The notes under the pieces: model-generated
What the model was told of the DNA's origin: nothing
Database searches by the model: none
What the model saw: the letters and a program-made list of their open reading frames with translations, nothing else
Part shown: positions 26,823 through 35,350 of the stretch, one piece after another
How the letters are laid out: each line of letters begins with the position of its first letter
How positions within the stretch are numbered: position 1 is the first letter of the stretch
NCBI RefSeq assembly: GCF_029910215.1
Contig: NZ_CP110396.1
Span: 2,914,001 to 2,978,000, forward strand
Length of the DNA: 64,000 bases
Direction of reading: 5' to 3'
Source of the DNA: Paraburkholderia sp. D15
GTDB taxonomy: Bacteria; Pseudomonadota; Gammaproteobacteria; Burkholderiales; Burkholderiaceae
Made by a program: the position numbers and the translations under genes

Positions 26823-27929
26823 ATGCAAACCGTGGTGTCGAAGCAGGATGCAAAAGTAATTCAGGTCAGCGGCACGCCCTATGAAATCGGCCGTCAGTTG
26901 GGCGAACTCGCCCGTCCAGTTTTCGACGACTACATGGACCAAAGCCGCGCATGGCGCGAAGTACGGCGCTGGCGTGGCGCATCGTTCGTACAGCGCTTGC
27001 GCGATGCGTCACACGCGCATTGCCCCGCATTGCTGGATGAACTCGACGGCATGGCCTCGGCGTTGAGCTGGCCGGCCGAAGACCTGTTTCTATGGAACTG
27101 CCGCGGCGAACTGATCCACAACGCGCCGGACGGTTGCACCACACTCGCGGCCAACCTGAACAACACGCGCTTCATCGCGCACAACGAAGACGGCGATCCG
27201 TTTCTACGCGAGCGCTGCGTGCTGGTCGACGTGCAACCCGCCGGCAAACCCGGCTTCGTCAGCTTCTACTATCCGGGCTCGCTGCCGGGACATACCTTCG
27301 CGGTCAATCGCGCCGGCATCGTGCAGGCCATCAACAATCTACGTATCCGTGTGCCGACGGCCGGCGTGCCGCGCATGCTGCTCGCGCGTGCGGTGCTCGA
27401 TTGCGGTTCGCTCGACGAAGCGCTCATGCTGTTGCGCGATACACCGAAAGCGAGCGGCTTCCATCACACGCTCGGCGGCGCGGGCGATCCGCGACTCTTC
27501 AGTGTCGAGGCAAGCGCGCGGCGTTGTTCGGTGCAACCCGTAGAACCGCTGACCGTGACCGGTCACGCAAATCATTTGATTCATCCGGGCTGCGCGGCCG
27601 AAGCGCAGATCGTCACGGACTCGTCGCGCGACCGGCAACATCGTGTGGATGCGTTGGTGTCTTCGCTGAACCGTCCCGTGCAACCGGCGGCGCTGCTCGA
27701 CGTATTGCACGATCGCGCGCCGTCGGGTTTGCCGATCTATCGCGACGACCCGCACGATCCCGACGACGAAAACACCCTCGCCACCGCGCTATTCGACATC
27801 CGCGAAGACGGCGTTGCGATGAAGGTCTATCGGCAGGCGCAGGGCGAGTTCGAGACTTTTGTCGCTCGCTCCAGGATTGCCGCCGCTGCCACTCGATCCG
27901 CTGACCGCGGCGCCGGAACCGCTAGCTGA
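26823..27929 (+). CDS. C45 family autoproteolytic acyltransferase/amidohydrolase
   Basis: 368-residue N-terminal-nucleophile protein related to penicillin acyl-CoA:6-APA acyltransferase. The autocatalytic site DGCTTLA has the nucleophile at Cys105, followed by FIAHNEDGDPF (residues 118-127), as in family members that cleave before Cys and then use it to move or remove an acyl group from an amide. Later marks are GFVSFYYPGSLPGHTFAVNRAGIVQAINNL and TGHANHLIHPG. The start at ATG 26823 fits the short leader from the promoter. It shares a transcript with the aminotransferase 67 bases downstream. Substrate is unknown; an N-acyl amine or amino acid is plausible. Confidence 0.82.
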   Translation: MQTVVSKQDAKVIQVSGTPYEIGRQLGELARPVFDDYMDQSRAWREVRRWRGASFVQRLRDASHAHCPALLDELDGMASALSWPAEDLFLWNCRGELIHNAPDGCTTLAANLNNTRFIAHNEDGDPFLRERCVLVDVQPAGKPGFVSFYYPGSLPGHTFAVNRAGIVQAINNLRIRVPTAGVPRMLLARAVLDCGSLDEALMLLRDTPKASGFHHTLGGAGDPRLFSVEASARRCSVQPVEPLTVTGHANHLIHPGCAAEAQIVTDSSRDRQHRVDALVSSLNRPVQPAALLDVLHDRAPSGLPIYRDDPHDPDDENTLATALFDIREDGVAMKVYRQAQGEFETFVARSRIAAAATRSADRGAGTAS

Positions 27930-27996
27930 ACCCACAACCGAATCCAGAACTGAATCCAGGCCCGAAGCTCCACTCCCCACCAGGAACCCGATCACC

Positions 27997-29325
27997 ATGT
28001 CCACCGTCTTTCATCGCTCGCCGAAACAGTCGCTGCCGATCGCCGTCGCGGGCGACGGCATCGAGATCATCGATTCCACCGGCAAGCGCTATATCGACGC
28101 CTCCGGCGGCGCCGCGGTCTCGTGTCTCGGTCACAGCAACCAGCGCGTGATCGACGCGATCAAGCGGCAGTCGCAGCAATTGCCGTACGCGCACACGTCG
28201 TTCTTCACGACGGAGGCGGCGGAGGAACTCGCCGCCCGTCTGGTCGACGGCGCGCCGGCCGGGCTGGAGCACGTGTACTTCGTGTCGGGCGGATCGGAGG
28301 CGATCGAGGCGGCGCTGAAACTCGCGCGTCAGTACTTCGTCGAGAAGGGCGAGCCGCAGCGCCGGCATTTCATCGCGCGTCGGCAGAGCTATCACGGCAA
28401 TACGCTGGGCGCGCTGGCGATCGGCGGCAATGCATGGCGCCGCGAGCCGTTCCTGCCGATCCTGATCGAAGCGCATCACGTGAGTCCGTGTTACGCGTAT
28501 CGCGAGCAGCGCGCCGATGAAACCGAAGAAGCCTTCGCGCAGCGTCTCGCGGACGAACTCGAACAGAAGATCCTCGAACTCGGCGCCGGCTCGGTGGCCG
28601 CCTTCGTCGCGGAGACGGTGGTGGGCGCCACGGCCGGCGCGGTGCCGCCGGTGCGCGAGTATTTCCGCAAGATCCGCGCGGTGTGCGACCGCCATGGCGT
28701 GCTGCTGATTCTCGACGAGATCATGTCGGGCATGGGCCGCACCGGCTATCTGTACGCGTGCGAGGAGGACGGCGTGGCGCCGGATCTGCTGACCATCGCG
28801 AAGGGGCTCGGCGCCGGCTATCAGCCCATCGGCGCGACGCTGGTGAGCGAGCGGATCTACCGGACGATCGTCGACGGTTCGGGTTTCTTCCAGCACGGGC
28901 ACACCTATATCGGCCACGCAACCGCGTGCGCGGCGGCGCTCGAAGTGCAGCGCGTGATCGCCGACGAGCATCTGCTGCCCAACGTGCTCGCACGCGGCGA
29001 GCAGTTGCGTGGCCGCCTGCGCGAGCATTACGCGCAGCATCCGCATATCGGCGACGTGCGTGGACGCGGGCTGTTCGTCGGTGTCGAACTGGTCAAGGAT
29101 CGCGCGAGCAAGACACCGTTCGACGCGGGCCTGAAACTGCACGGGGCGATCCGTCGCGAGGCCTTTGCGCGTGGCCTGATGGTGTATCCGATGGGCGGCA
29201 CGGTCGACGGCAAGATCGGCGATCATGTGCTGCTCGCGCCGCCGTTCATCTGCACGGCAAGCGATATCGACGAAATCGCCGGGCGGTTGACGGATGCGAT
29301 CGGCGCGGCACTGGCAGGCGCTTGA
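27997..29325 (+). CDS. Class III PLP-dependent aminotransferase
   Basis: 442-residue fold-type I transaminase of the omega-amino-acid/adenosylmethionine group. PLP lysine is Lys269 (LLTIAKGLGAGYQPIGA), the PLP-ring Asp is Asp240 (LLILDEIMSGMGRTG), and the phosphate cup includes VSGGSEAIEAALKLAR (about 97-111). C-terminal DVRGRGLFVGVELVKD is typical. It likely acts on the amine released by the upstream C45 enzyme, with 2-oxo acid as acceptor. The shared RpiR operator supports joint control. The start was set by AGGAACCC ahead of the ATG. Confidence 0.88.
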   Translation: MSTVFHRSPKQSLPIAVAGDGIEIIDSTGKRYIDASGGAAVSCLGHSNQRVIDAIKRQSQQLPYAHTSFFTTEAAEELAARLVDGAPAGLEHVYFVSGGSEAIEAALKLARQYFVEKGEPQRRHFIARRQSYHGNTLGALAIGGNAWRREPFLPILIEAHHVSPCYAYREQRADETEEAFAQRLADELEQKILELGAGSVAAFVAETVVGATAGAVPPVREYFRKIRAVCDRHGVLLILDEIMSGMGRTGYLYACEEDGVAPDLLTIAKGLGAGYQPIGATLVSERIYRTIVDGSGFFQHGHTYIGHATACAAALEVQRVIADEHLLPNVLARGEQLRGRLREHYAQHPHIGDVRGRGLFVGVELVKDRASKTPFDAGLKLHGAIRREAFARGLMVYPMGGTVDGKIGDHVLLAPPFICTASDIDEIAGRLTDAIGAALAGA

Positions 29326-29396
29326 TGTTGCCGATGTCGCTTATCGCTCTCACCGCCGCTGCCGCGCTTTCCACGCACGCCACTCCGCCACTCCAA

Positions 29397-29432
29397 CCCA
29401 CGCCACGACCCACGCCACGACCCACGCCATGA
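29397..29432. repeat. 12-bp tandem repeat containing the start codon of the next gene
   Basis: Three copies of CCCACGCCACGA at 29397, 29409 and 29421. The third copy has C changed to T, creating the ATG (29429) of the CMD-family gene. No Shine-Dalgarno is visible in the repeat. Confidence 0.8.
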
Positions 29433-29995
29433 CCGACCGCCTCCCTCCGTTCGACCCCACGAACGCCACGCCCGAACAGAAAGCCGTGCTCGACGAGATC
29501 CTGTCTGGTCCGCGCGGCAATCTGAACGGCCCGTTTCTCGGCTGGATCCACAGTCCCGAACTCGCCCAGCAGGCGCAGCGGCTGGGCGCATTCTGCCGCT
29601 ACCAGACCGGCCTGCCGCTGCGCCTGTCGGAACTGGCGATTCTGGTGACCGCCGCGCGCTGGCAGGCGCAGGCGGAGTGGTACATCCACTATCCGATCGC
29701 GCTGCAGGCCGGCGTGCGCGAGGCGGATGCCGAGGCGCTCCGCGCGGGCAAGCGTCCCGAATTCGCCGACGCCGACGACGCGTTGATCCACGATTTCGCG
29801 AGCGAGTTGTACGACTCGAAGCGTGTGTCGGACGCGACGTACGCGCAGGCAGTCGAGCGTTTTGGACATACGGTGGTGATCAATCTCGTCGGCCTGCTTG
29901 GCTATTACGCGCTGGTGGCGATGACGCTGAACGTGTTCGGTATGCGGGCGATCGGGCAGGAGAATTTGCCGTTCGCCGAGCCGTCCGCGGACTAG
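29429..29995 (+). CDS. Carboxymuconolactone decarboxylase-family protein
   Basis: 188 residues of the CMD/AhpD-like helical fold (LRLSELAILVTAARWQAQAEWYIHYPIALQAGV near 70-102, then the helix pair with TVVINLVGLLGYYALVAMTLN near 145-165). The CxxC pair of peroxide-reducing AhpD proteins is absent, which fits a CMD-like lyase or structural relative rather than a thiol peroxidase. It follows the aminotransferase by 103 bases and may belong to the same transcript. Substrate unknown. The start codon comes from the tandem repeat. Confidence 0.75.
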   Translation: MTDRLPPFDPTNATPEQKAVLDEILSGPRGNLNGPFLGWIHSPELAQQAQRLGAFCRYQTGLPLRLSELAILVTAARWQAQAEWYIHYPIALQAGVREADAEALRAGKRPEFADADDALIHDFASELYDSKRVSDATYAQAVERFGHTVVINLVGLLGYYALVAMTLNVFGMRAIGQENLPFAEPSAD

Positions 29996-30165
29996 GCGCA
30001 GCACCTTTTACGTCATACGAACACAGCCGCGCCTCACCGCACCCGTCGACGCGCTTCAAGTTGTGGCACTTCACGACACCATCACACGGAAGCGCCTATG
30101 ATGAAGTCCGTTTCCCGCCCGCGGCATGGGCACTAACCGCAACGACGTTGCATGGGAGAAAGACG

Positions 30166-30591
30166 ATGAAGCGCAAGGCATCGGCAGTTTGGCAAGGCGG
30201 TCTGCAGGACGGCAAGGGCACGATTTCGAGCGACAGCGGCGTCCTTAAAGACACGCAGTATTCGTTCGCGACGCGTTTCGCGGACGGCATCGGCACGAAT
30301 CCGGAAGAACTGATCGCGGCCGCGCATGCGGGGTGTTTCTCGATGGCGCTGTCGGCGGAACTCGGCAAGGCCGGCATCACGCCGGAACGCATCGCCACCA
30401 CGGCGGCCCTCACGCTCGACAAGGACGGCGGCGGCTTTTCGATCACCGCGGTGCACCTCGACGTGACGGTGAAGATTCCCGGCGGCGACAAGGCCGCGTT
30501 CGAGAAGGCGGCCGCCGACGCCAAGGCGGGTTGTCCGGTTTCGAAAGTGCTGAAGGCCGACATCACGATGGACGCGAAACTCGAAACCTGA
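30166..30591 (+). CDS. osmC: OsmC-family peroxiredoxin
   Basis: 141 residues that align nearly end to end with E. coli OsmC in memory (GKGTISSDSGVL, TRFADGIGTNPEELIAAAHAGCFSMALS, KAGCPVSKVLKADITMDAKL). Catalytic cysteines are Cys57 and Cys123. It reduces organic hydroperoxides in the cytoplasm and is typically stress-induced. GGGAGAAAGACG precedes the ATG. Transcription ends at a strong hairpin downstream. Confidence 0.92.
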   Translation: MKRKASAVWQGGLQDGKGTISSDSGVLKDTQYSFATRFADGIGTNPEELIAAAHAGCFSMALSAELGKAGITPERIATTAALTLDKDGGGFSITAVHLDVTVKIPGGDKAAFEKAAADAKAGCPVSKVLKADITMDAKLET

Positions 30592-30623
30592 GTTCACGCA
30601 TTCAGCCGCGCTGTCATAATGAC

Positions 30624-30661
30624 AAGCCGGCGAGCGGGCATTGCCCGCCGCCGGCTTTTTG
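30624..30661 (+). terminator. Intrinsic terminator after osmC
   Basis: AAGCCGGCG (30624-30632) pairs with CGCCGGCTT (30649-30657), and an inner GCGGGC/GCCCGC extends the stem. A T-run follows. Confidence 0.85.
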
Positions 30662-30757
30662 TTGTTCCGCTTTTCGTTGTACAGCTTGTCCACCCAACGA
30701 TTCACCGCCGCGCCGCGGTCATGTCTGCCGGGCCGGCGGTCTTGCATGGAACCGTCA

Positions 30758-31606
30758 ATGACAACGCAATCCGACAAAGCACGGCAATTCCAGTCGTATC
30801 ACGCCGCCGGCGAATCCTTCATCATCCCCAATCCGTACGACATCGGCACCGCGCGCCTGCTCGCGCTCGCCGGTTTCAAAGCGCTCGCCACCAGCAGCGC
30901 CGGCTACGCATTCACGCGTGGCCTGCCCGACAACGCCATCGGCCGCGAGCAGATGATGGTGCATCTCGCCGAGATCGTCGGCGCCACCGATCTGCCCGTG
31001 AGCGCGGATCTGGAAAACGGTTTTGGCGACTCGCCCGAAGCTTGCGCGGAAACCATCCGCCAGGCGGCGGCGGCGGGCGTGGTCGGCGGCTCGATCGAGG
31101 ACGCGACCAACCGCGCCGACGCCCCGATCTATTCGCTGGACGCTGCGGTGGAACGCGTGCGCGCTGCCGTCGAAGCGGCTCGGGCGCTGCCGTTTCCGTT
31201 CACGCTGACCGCGCGCGCGGAAAACTATCTGAACGGCCGCCCGGATATCGACGACACGATCCGCCGCCTGCAGGCGTTCCAGGAAGCGGGCGCGGACGTC
31301 CTGTACGCGCCGGGCCTGAAGACTCGCGACGAGATCGCGGCGGTCGTCAACGCGCTGGACAAGCCGGTCAACGTGCTGATGGGCCTGCAAGGCGTGGTGT
31401 TGAGCTTCGACGAGCTGCGCACGCTCGGCGTGCGGCGGGTCAGCGTGGGCGGGTCGCTGGCGCGCGCGGCGCTGGGCGCATTTCTGCGTGCCGCGAACGA
31501 ATTGCATGACCATGGCACGTTCGGCTACACGAAAGACGCGGCGAGCGGCAACGAGCTCAATCAGTCGTTTGCCGGGGCGGAGCAGAAGTGGGGCAAGCAA
31601 GGCTAA
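30758..31606 (+). CDS. Isocitrate lyase/PEP mutase superfamily protein
   Basis: 282-residue TIM-barrel enzyme of the PEP mutase/isocitrate lyase superfamily. Marks: FIIPNPYDIGTARLLALAGF, ATSSAGYAFTRGLPD, the metal-site VSADLENGFGD (about 81-91), GGSIEDATN (about 111-118) and ADVLYAPGLKTRDEI. The KKCGH-type catalytic loop of true isocitrate lyases is not seen, so a carboxyphosphonoenolpyruvate-mutase-like, oxaloacetate-decarboxylase-like or related lyase is likelier. Start ATG 30758 follows GGAACCG; an ATG four codons upstream is possible. Confidence 0.8.
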   Translation: MTTQSDKARQFQSYHAAGESFIIPNPYDIGTARLLALAGFKALATSSAGYAFTRGLPDNAIGREQMMVHLAEIVGATDLPVSADLENGFGDSPEACAETIRQAAAAGVVGGSIEDATNRADAPIYSLDAAVERVRAAVEAARALPFPFTLTARAENYLNGRPDIDDTIRRLQAFQEAGADVLYAPGLKTRDEIAAVVNALDKPVNVLMGLQGVVLSFDELRTLGVRRVSVGGSLARAALGAFLRAANELHDHGTFGYTKDAASGNELNQSFAGAEQKWGKQG

Positions 31607-31702
31607 GCCGTGCGGCTTATCGCCTGGCTCGCAGGCGGCCGGATCTCGCGCCGCCTGATCTACGAAAACTCGCTGCTGAAGACCTGCTACGAAAACTCGC
31701 CC

Positions 31703-31731
31703 TTGATTTCTTGAACGGGTAGTCATAATAT
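31703..31731 (+). promoter_or_regulatory. tetR promoter with operator copy 1
   Basis: TTGATT (31703-31708) and TAATAT (31726-31731) are spaced 17 bases. Between and over them lies TTGAACGGGTAGTCAT (31711-31726), nearly identical to the element before the MFS gene at 32392. Probable binding site of the TetR protein encoded just downstream. Just upstream, CTACGAAAACTCGC is present twice (31660 and 31687). Confidence 0.65.
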
Positions 31732-31738
31732 TCGCTGC

Positions 31739-32374
31739 ATGAAGCAACCCGGCAATCCCAATCAATCGGCGAAGAAGGGCGGCGTGTGTCCGCGGGGCCG
31801 GCCGCGCGAGTTCGATACCGGAACGGTGTTGGCGAGCGCGAGCCAGGTGTTCTGGAACCACGGCTATCACGCCACCTCGATCGACGACCTCTGCAAGGCC
31901 ACCGGCCTCCTGCGCGGCAGTCTGTACGGCGTGTTCGGCGACAAGCACGGCATTCTGCTGGCCGCGCTCGACCATTACGCGGAAGGTTCGGTCGCGCGGC
32001 TCGCCGAGCGCCTGAACGCGCCGGTGCCGGCCGACGAGGCGCTGCGCAACGCTTTGCTGCACTACGCGCGGGTCGCCTGCGCGCTGAACGGTCAGCGGAG
32101 CTGCTTCATCACCAACACCGCGCTGGAGATGCAGCAGGACGACGAGGAAACGCGTACCCGTGTCGCCGCGATCCACCGGCGCATGGCCACGTTGCTGGCG
32201 GCGTCCGTGATTCGCGGGCAGGCCAGCGGCGTCTTCAATTCCACGCTCGACGAAAAAGCGGTCGGCGATTTCCTGCTGTGCATCATGCAAGGGCTGCGTG
32301 TGATGGGCCGGGTCGCGCATGAGGAAGACGCGCTGGAACGCATCGTCGATGTTGCGATGCGCGCCGTCGTCTAA
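31739..32374 (+). CDS. TetR-family regulator
   Basis: 211 residues. Residues about 20-70 are the TetR helix-turn-helix (GRPREFDTGTVLASASQVFWNHGYHATSIDDLCKATGLLRGSLYGVFGDKHGIL). The rest is an all-helical ligand-binding domain (about 85-205). It is 31 bases upstream of the MFS exporter on the same strand, and both have the same repeated operator, so it likely represses itself and the pump. Ligand unknown. Confidence 0.88.
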   Translation: MKQPGNPNQSAKKGGVCPRGRPREFDTGTVLASASQVFWNHGYHATSIDDLCKATGLLRGSLYGVFGDKHGILLAALDHYAEGSVARLAERLNAPVPADEALRNALLHYARVACALNGQRSCFITNTALEMQQDDEETRTRVAAIHRRMATLLAASVIRGQASGVFNSTLDEKAVGDFLLCIMQGLRVMGRVAHEEDALERIVDVAMRAVV

Positions 32375-32391
32375 ATTTTTTTGCCTAATTT

Positions 32392-32410
32392 TTGAACGGT
32401 TAGTCATGAA
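32392..32410 (+). promoter_or_regulatory. Operator copy 2, overlapping the MFS start codon
   Basis: TTGAACGGTTAGTCAT (32392-32407) matches the copy at 31711 in 15 of 16 bases. It overlaps the MFS start ATG at 32406, so TetR binding would also sit over the translation start region. Confidence 0.65.
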
Positions 32411-33869
32411 TAGCGAAGCGATCAAGTCCGCTCCGGCGGTATTGGACAAGGCGAAGGGCGGGCATCAGGGGCTCGCGCTGGCCGTGCTGTTCGTCGGCGC
32501 GTTTCTCGCACCGCTGGATTACTTCATCGTCAATCTCGCGCTGCCGTCCATCCACACCGGCCTGAACGCGACCGACGCGCAGTTGCAGCTCGTCGTCTCC
32601 GCCTATGCGTCGGCGTACGCGGTGCTGCTGATCACGGGCGGCCGCCTCGGCGACCTGTACGGCCGGCGCCGCATGTTCATGACCGGCATGGCCGCGTTCG
32701 TGGTCGCGTCGGCGTTGTGCGGCTTCGCCACCAGCGGCCATATGCTGGTGATTTCGCGGATCGTGCAGGGCATCGCCGCCGCGGTGATGGCGCCGCAGGT
32801 GCTCGCCACCGTCCGCGCGGTCGTGCCCGTGCATCGGCAAACCAAGGTGATGAGCCTGTATGGCTTCATGTTCGGCTTGTCGTCGATCGTCGGGCAACTG
32901 GGCGGCGGCGCGTTGATCACCTATCACCCGTTCGGGCTCGACTGGCGGATCATTTTCCTGCTCAACATTCCGATCGGCATCGTGGCGTTCATCGGCACGT
33001 GGAAGTTCGTGCCGGAGAATCAGCCGGCCACGCGGGCGGCCATCGACCTGAAGGGCTCGGCGCTGCTCTCGGCGGTGCTGTTGCTGATCATTTACCCGAT
33101 GACGCACGGCCGCGAAGCGGGATGGCCGGCCTGGACCTTCGTGATGTTCGCGCTCGCGGTGCCGGTGTTCGCGCTGTTCATCGCCACCGAGCGGCGCGTG
33201 GAGCGCAAGGGCGGCGATCCGCTGGTGGATCTGCAATTGTTCCGTAATCCGGCGTTCGCACTCGGGCTCGTGCTGGCGTTCCTGTTCTACTGCAACAGCG
33301 CGTTTTTCCTGACCTACGGCATCTTTCTGCAAACCGGCCTGCACTGGAGCCCGCTCGCGTCCGGCATCGCGATCATGCCGTTCGCGCTGGGGTTCGTCGC
33401 CGGGCCGCTGACGTCGCCGGCGGTGGTCAAGCGCATCGGCAGTCATGTGCTGACGCTCGGCTTCTCGATGATGGCGGTCGGCTTCGCGATCATCGGCTGG
33501 TCGTCCGTGCAGTCCGTCACGCCGGCGTTGCCGTTTTACTGCGGGCTGGTGCTCGCGGGCATCGGGCAAGGACTGTTGCTGCCGTCGATCGTGCGTATCG
33601 TGTTGCTCGAGGTGGTGCCGGAGAAGGCGGGGCTGGCGTCCGGCGTGGTGTCGTCGACCTTGCAGATCGGCTCGGCGTTCGGCACCGCGGCGATCAGCGG
33701 CGCGTTCTTCGCCGCGATCGGCAGCCGTTCGACGGCAAGCGCCTACGCGCACGGCTTCCAGTTCAGCCTTGCGATCAACGCGCTGCTGATGGTGGTATGC
33801 ATCGGCCTGAGCGTGTTGCTGGTGCGGCATCAGCAGCATGCGTTGCGGCGCGTCGCGCAGCCGGCTTGA
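32406..33869 (+). CDS. MFS transporter (DHA2-like, drug or metabolite exporter)
   Basis: 487 residues, 14-helix MFS protein: FLAPLDYFIVNLALPSIHTGL (helix 1 motif D1 variant), TGGRLGDLYGRRRMF (motif A, about 75-90), RIVQGIAAAVMAPQVLATV (motif B) and GGGALITYHPFGLDWRIIFLLNIPIG (motif C). It is related to EmrB/QacA exporters. It is the likely target of the adjoining TetR repressor. Substrate unknown. Confidence 0.88.
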   Translation: MNSEAIKSAPAVLDKAKGGHQGLALAVLFVGAFLAPLDYFIVNLALPSIHTGLNATDAQLQLVVSAYASAYAVLLITGGRLGDLYGRRRMFMTGMAAFVVASALCGFATSGHMLVISRIVQGIAAAVMAPQVLATVRAVVPVHRQTKVMSLYGFMFGLSSIVGQLGGGALITYHPFGLDWRIIFLLNIPIGIVAFIGTWKFVPENQPATRAAIDLKGSALLSAVLLLIIYPMTHGREAGWPAWTFVMFALAVPVFALFIATERRVERKGGDPLVDLQLFRNPAFALGLVLAFLFYCNSAFFLTYGIFLQTGLHWSPLASGIAIMPFALGFVAGPLTSPAVVKRIGSHVLTLGFSMMAVGFAIIGWSSVQSVTPALPFYCGLVLAGIGQGLLLPSIVRIVLLEVVPEKAGLASGVVSSTLQIGSAFGTAAISGAFFAAIGSRSTASAYAHGFQFSLAINALLMVVCIGLSVLLVRHQQHALRRVAQPA

Positions 33870-33887
33870 AAATCATGCGCGAGTAAT

Positions 33888-33926
33888 CGTTTTCAATGAG
33901 CGTTTTCAGTGAGCGTTTTCATCAGG
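33888..33926. repeat. 13-bp tandem repeat, three copies
   Basis: CGTTTTCAATGAG, CGTTTTCAGTGAG and CGTTTTCATCAGG lie head to tail just after the MFS stop. The following 480 bases (up to 34411) are AT-richer than their surroundings and show no convincing gene; short open frames there lack ribosome-binding sites. Confidence 0.7.
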
Positions 33927-34411
33927 CATTCCCAGCGAACGGGTGAAGGCCGAACCTATCCGCCAGCTTATTGTGGATTTTAAAAACCATAATTGCGCGT
34001 AGCGTGAATTTACCGATGAGCGTTGCGTTCATAGGTAATCTCGGCATGCAGGTTGACGTGGGTCATAAATAAACGCCGAATAAATCCTGTAAGCGTTTTA
34101 AATATGATGAAAGACAACCCGCATTTTCTACTGCAAACCAGGGTAATCGACAGTAACTCTTTCGATCATGCGGTGCCGCATAAGGGTCATGCCTGGCGGG
34201 CGATTGAAGGGTTTTCCCTGCTTTATGTGCGGTAACGCGCCATGCGAAACCTATTGCAGTTCCACTGAAAACGATGTCATTAAAAAGCACTTGCTTCGAA
34301 TAAATTCGATTGTTAATCTGGCCGGACTTTAGAGGCTTCCCTCAGTAAGTTGCACATGAGAAACCCGGTGCAGCGACTGAATACCGCTCAACGGTTCCCA
34401 AGGGATTGAAT

Positions 34412-34687
34412 ATGCTCACCGCTACCATTGAGGCACTCGATATTCCGCCCGCCGCCAGTTTTGCTGTCGGCGACGTCGTGACGTTGAAGGAAGGCGGCTC
34501 GCGCATGACGGTGACGTACGCGGGGCCGGTGGCGCTCAATCCGGGCGACTGGCTGATCTGCGAGTGGTTCGACGATCACGGCGAACTGCGCCGCGAGATG
34601 TTCGCGCCGTCCAGCGTGCGCGCCGAACCGCGTTCGATCCCGGCCGCGTCCGTGCAATGGAACCGCGTGGGACGCCGCGCGGCTTGA
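34412..34687 (+). CDS. YodC-like DUF2158 small protein
   Basis: 91 residues. The segment FAVGDVVTLKEGGSRMTVTYAG (about 17-38) and WLICEWFDDHGELRREMFAPSSV (about 48-70) matches the DUF2158/YodC pattern (GDvVxLKsGGpxMTV ... WFd). Small cytoplasmic protein of unknown role. AAGGGA lies 6 bases before the ATG. Confidence 0.8.
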   Translation: MLTATIEALDIPPAASFAVGDVVTLKEGGSRMTVTYAGPVALNPGDWLICEWFDDHGELRREMFAPSSVRAEPRSIPAASVQWNRVGRRAA

Positions 34688-34807
34688 ATCTGCCGGTCAT
34701 GAACGGACATGGCCGCGTCGGAACGCGTGCCGCGTTCTCGTGACAGTTGCACCGAGCCTTCTCACACCGCTCCGGTTTTACTTCTCGCTGTACTCGCCTC
34801 TAACGCT

Positions 34808-35119
34808 TCACTTCTTCACACCGTCCCGCGCTGTCGCCCGTCTCTGCACGCGTGCGAGCAGCGCGCTCGAAAACGCCTTCATCCGCACGATCTTGCGTGT
34901 CGCGACGACCTCGCCGGCGATGTTTTTCGGCGGATTGGGTTGCAGCGACCAGTACAGCGCCAGCAGCCAGCCGAAACCGGTCCAGCCGAGGCACGCGTTG
35001 AAGAGCGCGAGCGTCAGCACGTCGTGGCGCTTGCGCCGGTCCGCGAGAACGGCCGGCAGAAAATAGAGCGTCAGCGCGAGTACGGCCGCGACGATCTGCA
35101 CGACAACATTGCCCGCCAT
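34808..35119 (-). CDS. Superinfection-immunity-like small membrane protein
   Basis: 103 residues with two hydrophobic helices: VVVQIVAAVLALTLYFLPAVL and ALFNACLGWTGFGWLLALYWSL. The pattern YFLPAVLADRRKRHDVLTLALFNACLGWTGFGWLLALYWSL matches the superinfection-immunity (T4 Imm-like) domain often found in bacterial chromosomes. AAGGAG precedes the ATG by 6 bases, which excludes the longer frame. The function in cells is not established and there is no phage gene nearby. Confidence 0.75.
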   Translation of the reverse strand: MAGNVVVQIVAAVLALTLYFLPAVLADRRKRHDVLTLALFNACLGWTGFGWLLALYWSLQPNPPKNIAGEVVATRKIVRMKAFSSALLARVQRRATARDGVKK

Positions 35120-35350
35120 GGGCTGCTCCTTACCTGCCACGTAAGCCACGATTGTCGCGCGATTGCGCGGGGCGCGCAGCAATTGCGCGAGGATCGGATG
35201 AAGGCTGTGCGATGGCCGCGCGGACATCGTTCGCCATCGCGGTGAATGACCAGGGCGTCCGTCCGTCTGGATGCCGCCAGGGGTTCAGCGTATCCCGCAT
35301 CGGGACTATCATGTCCGTTTCGACCGACCAGATCCGCCACGGACGCCATC

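Noticed and set aside
34053..34290. Short open frames on both strands in the AT-rich spacer after the MFS gene
   Set aside because: No Shine-Dalgarno, unusual starts (TTG) and no recognisable product.
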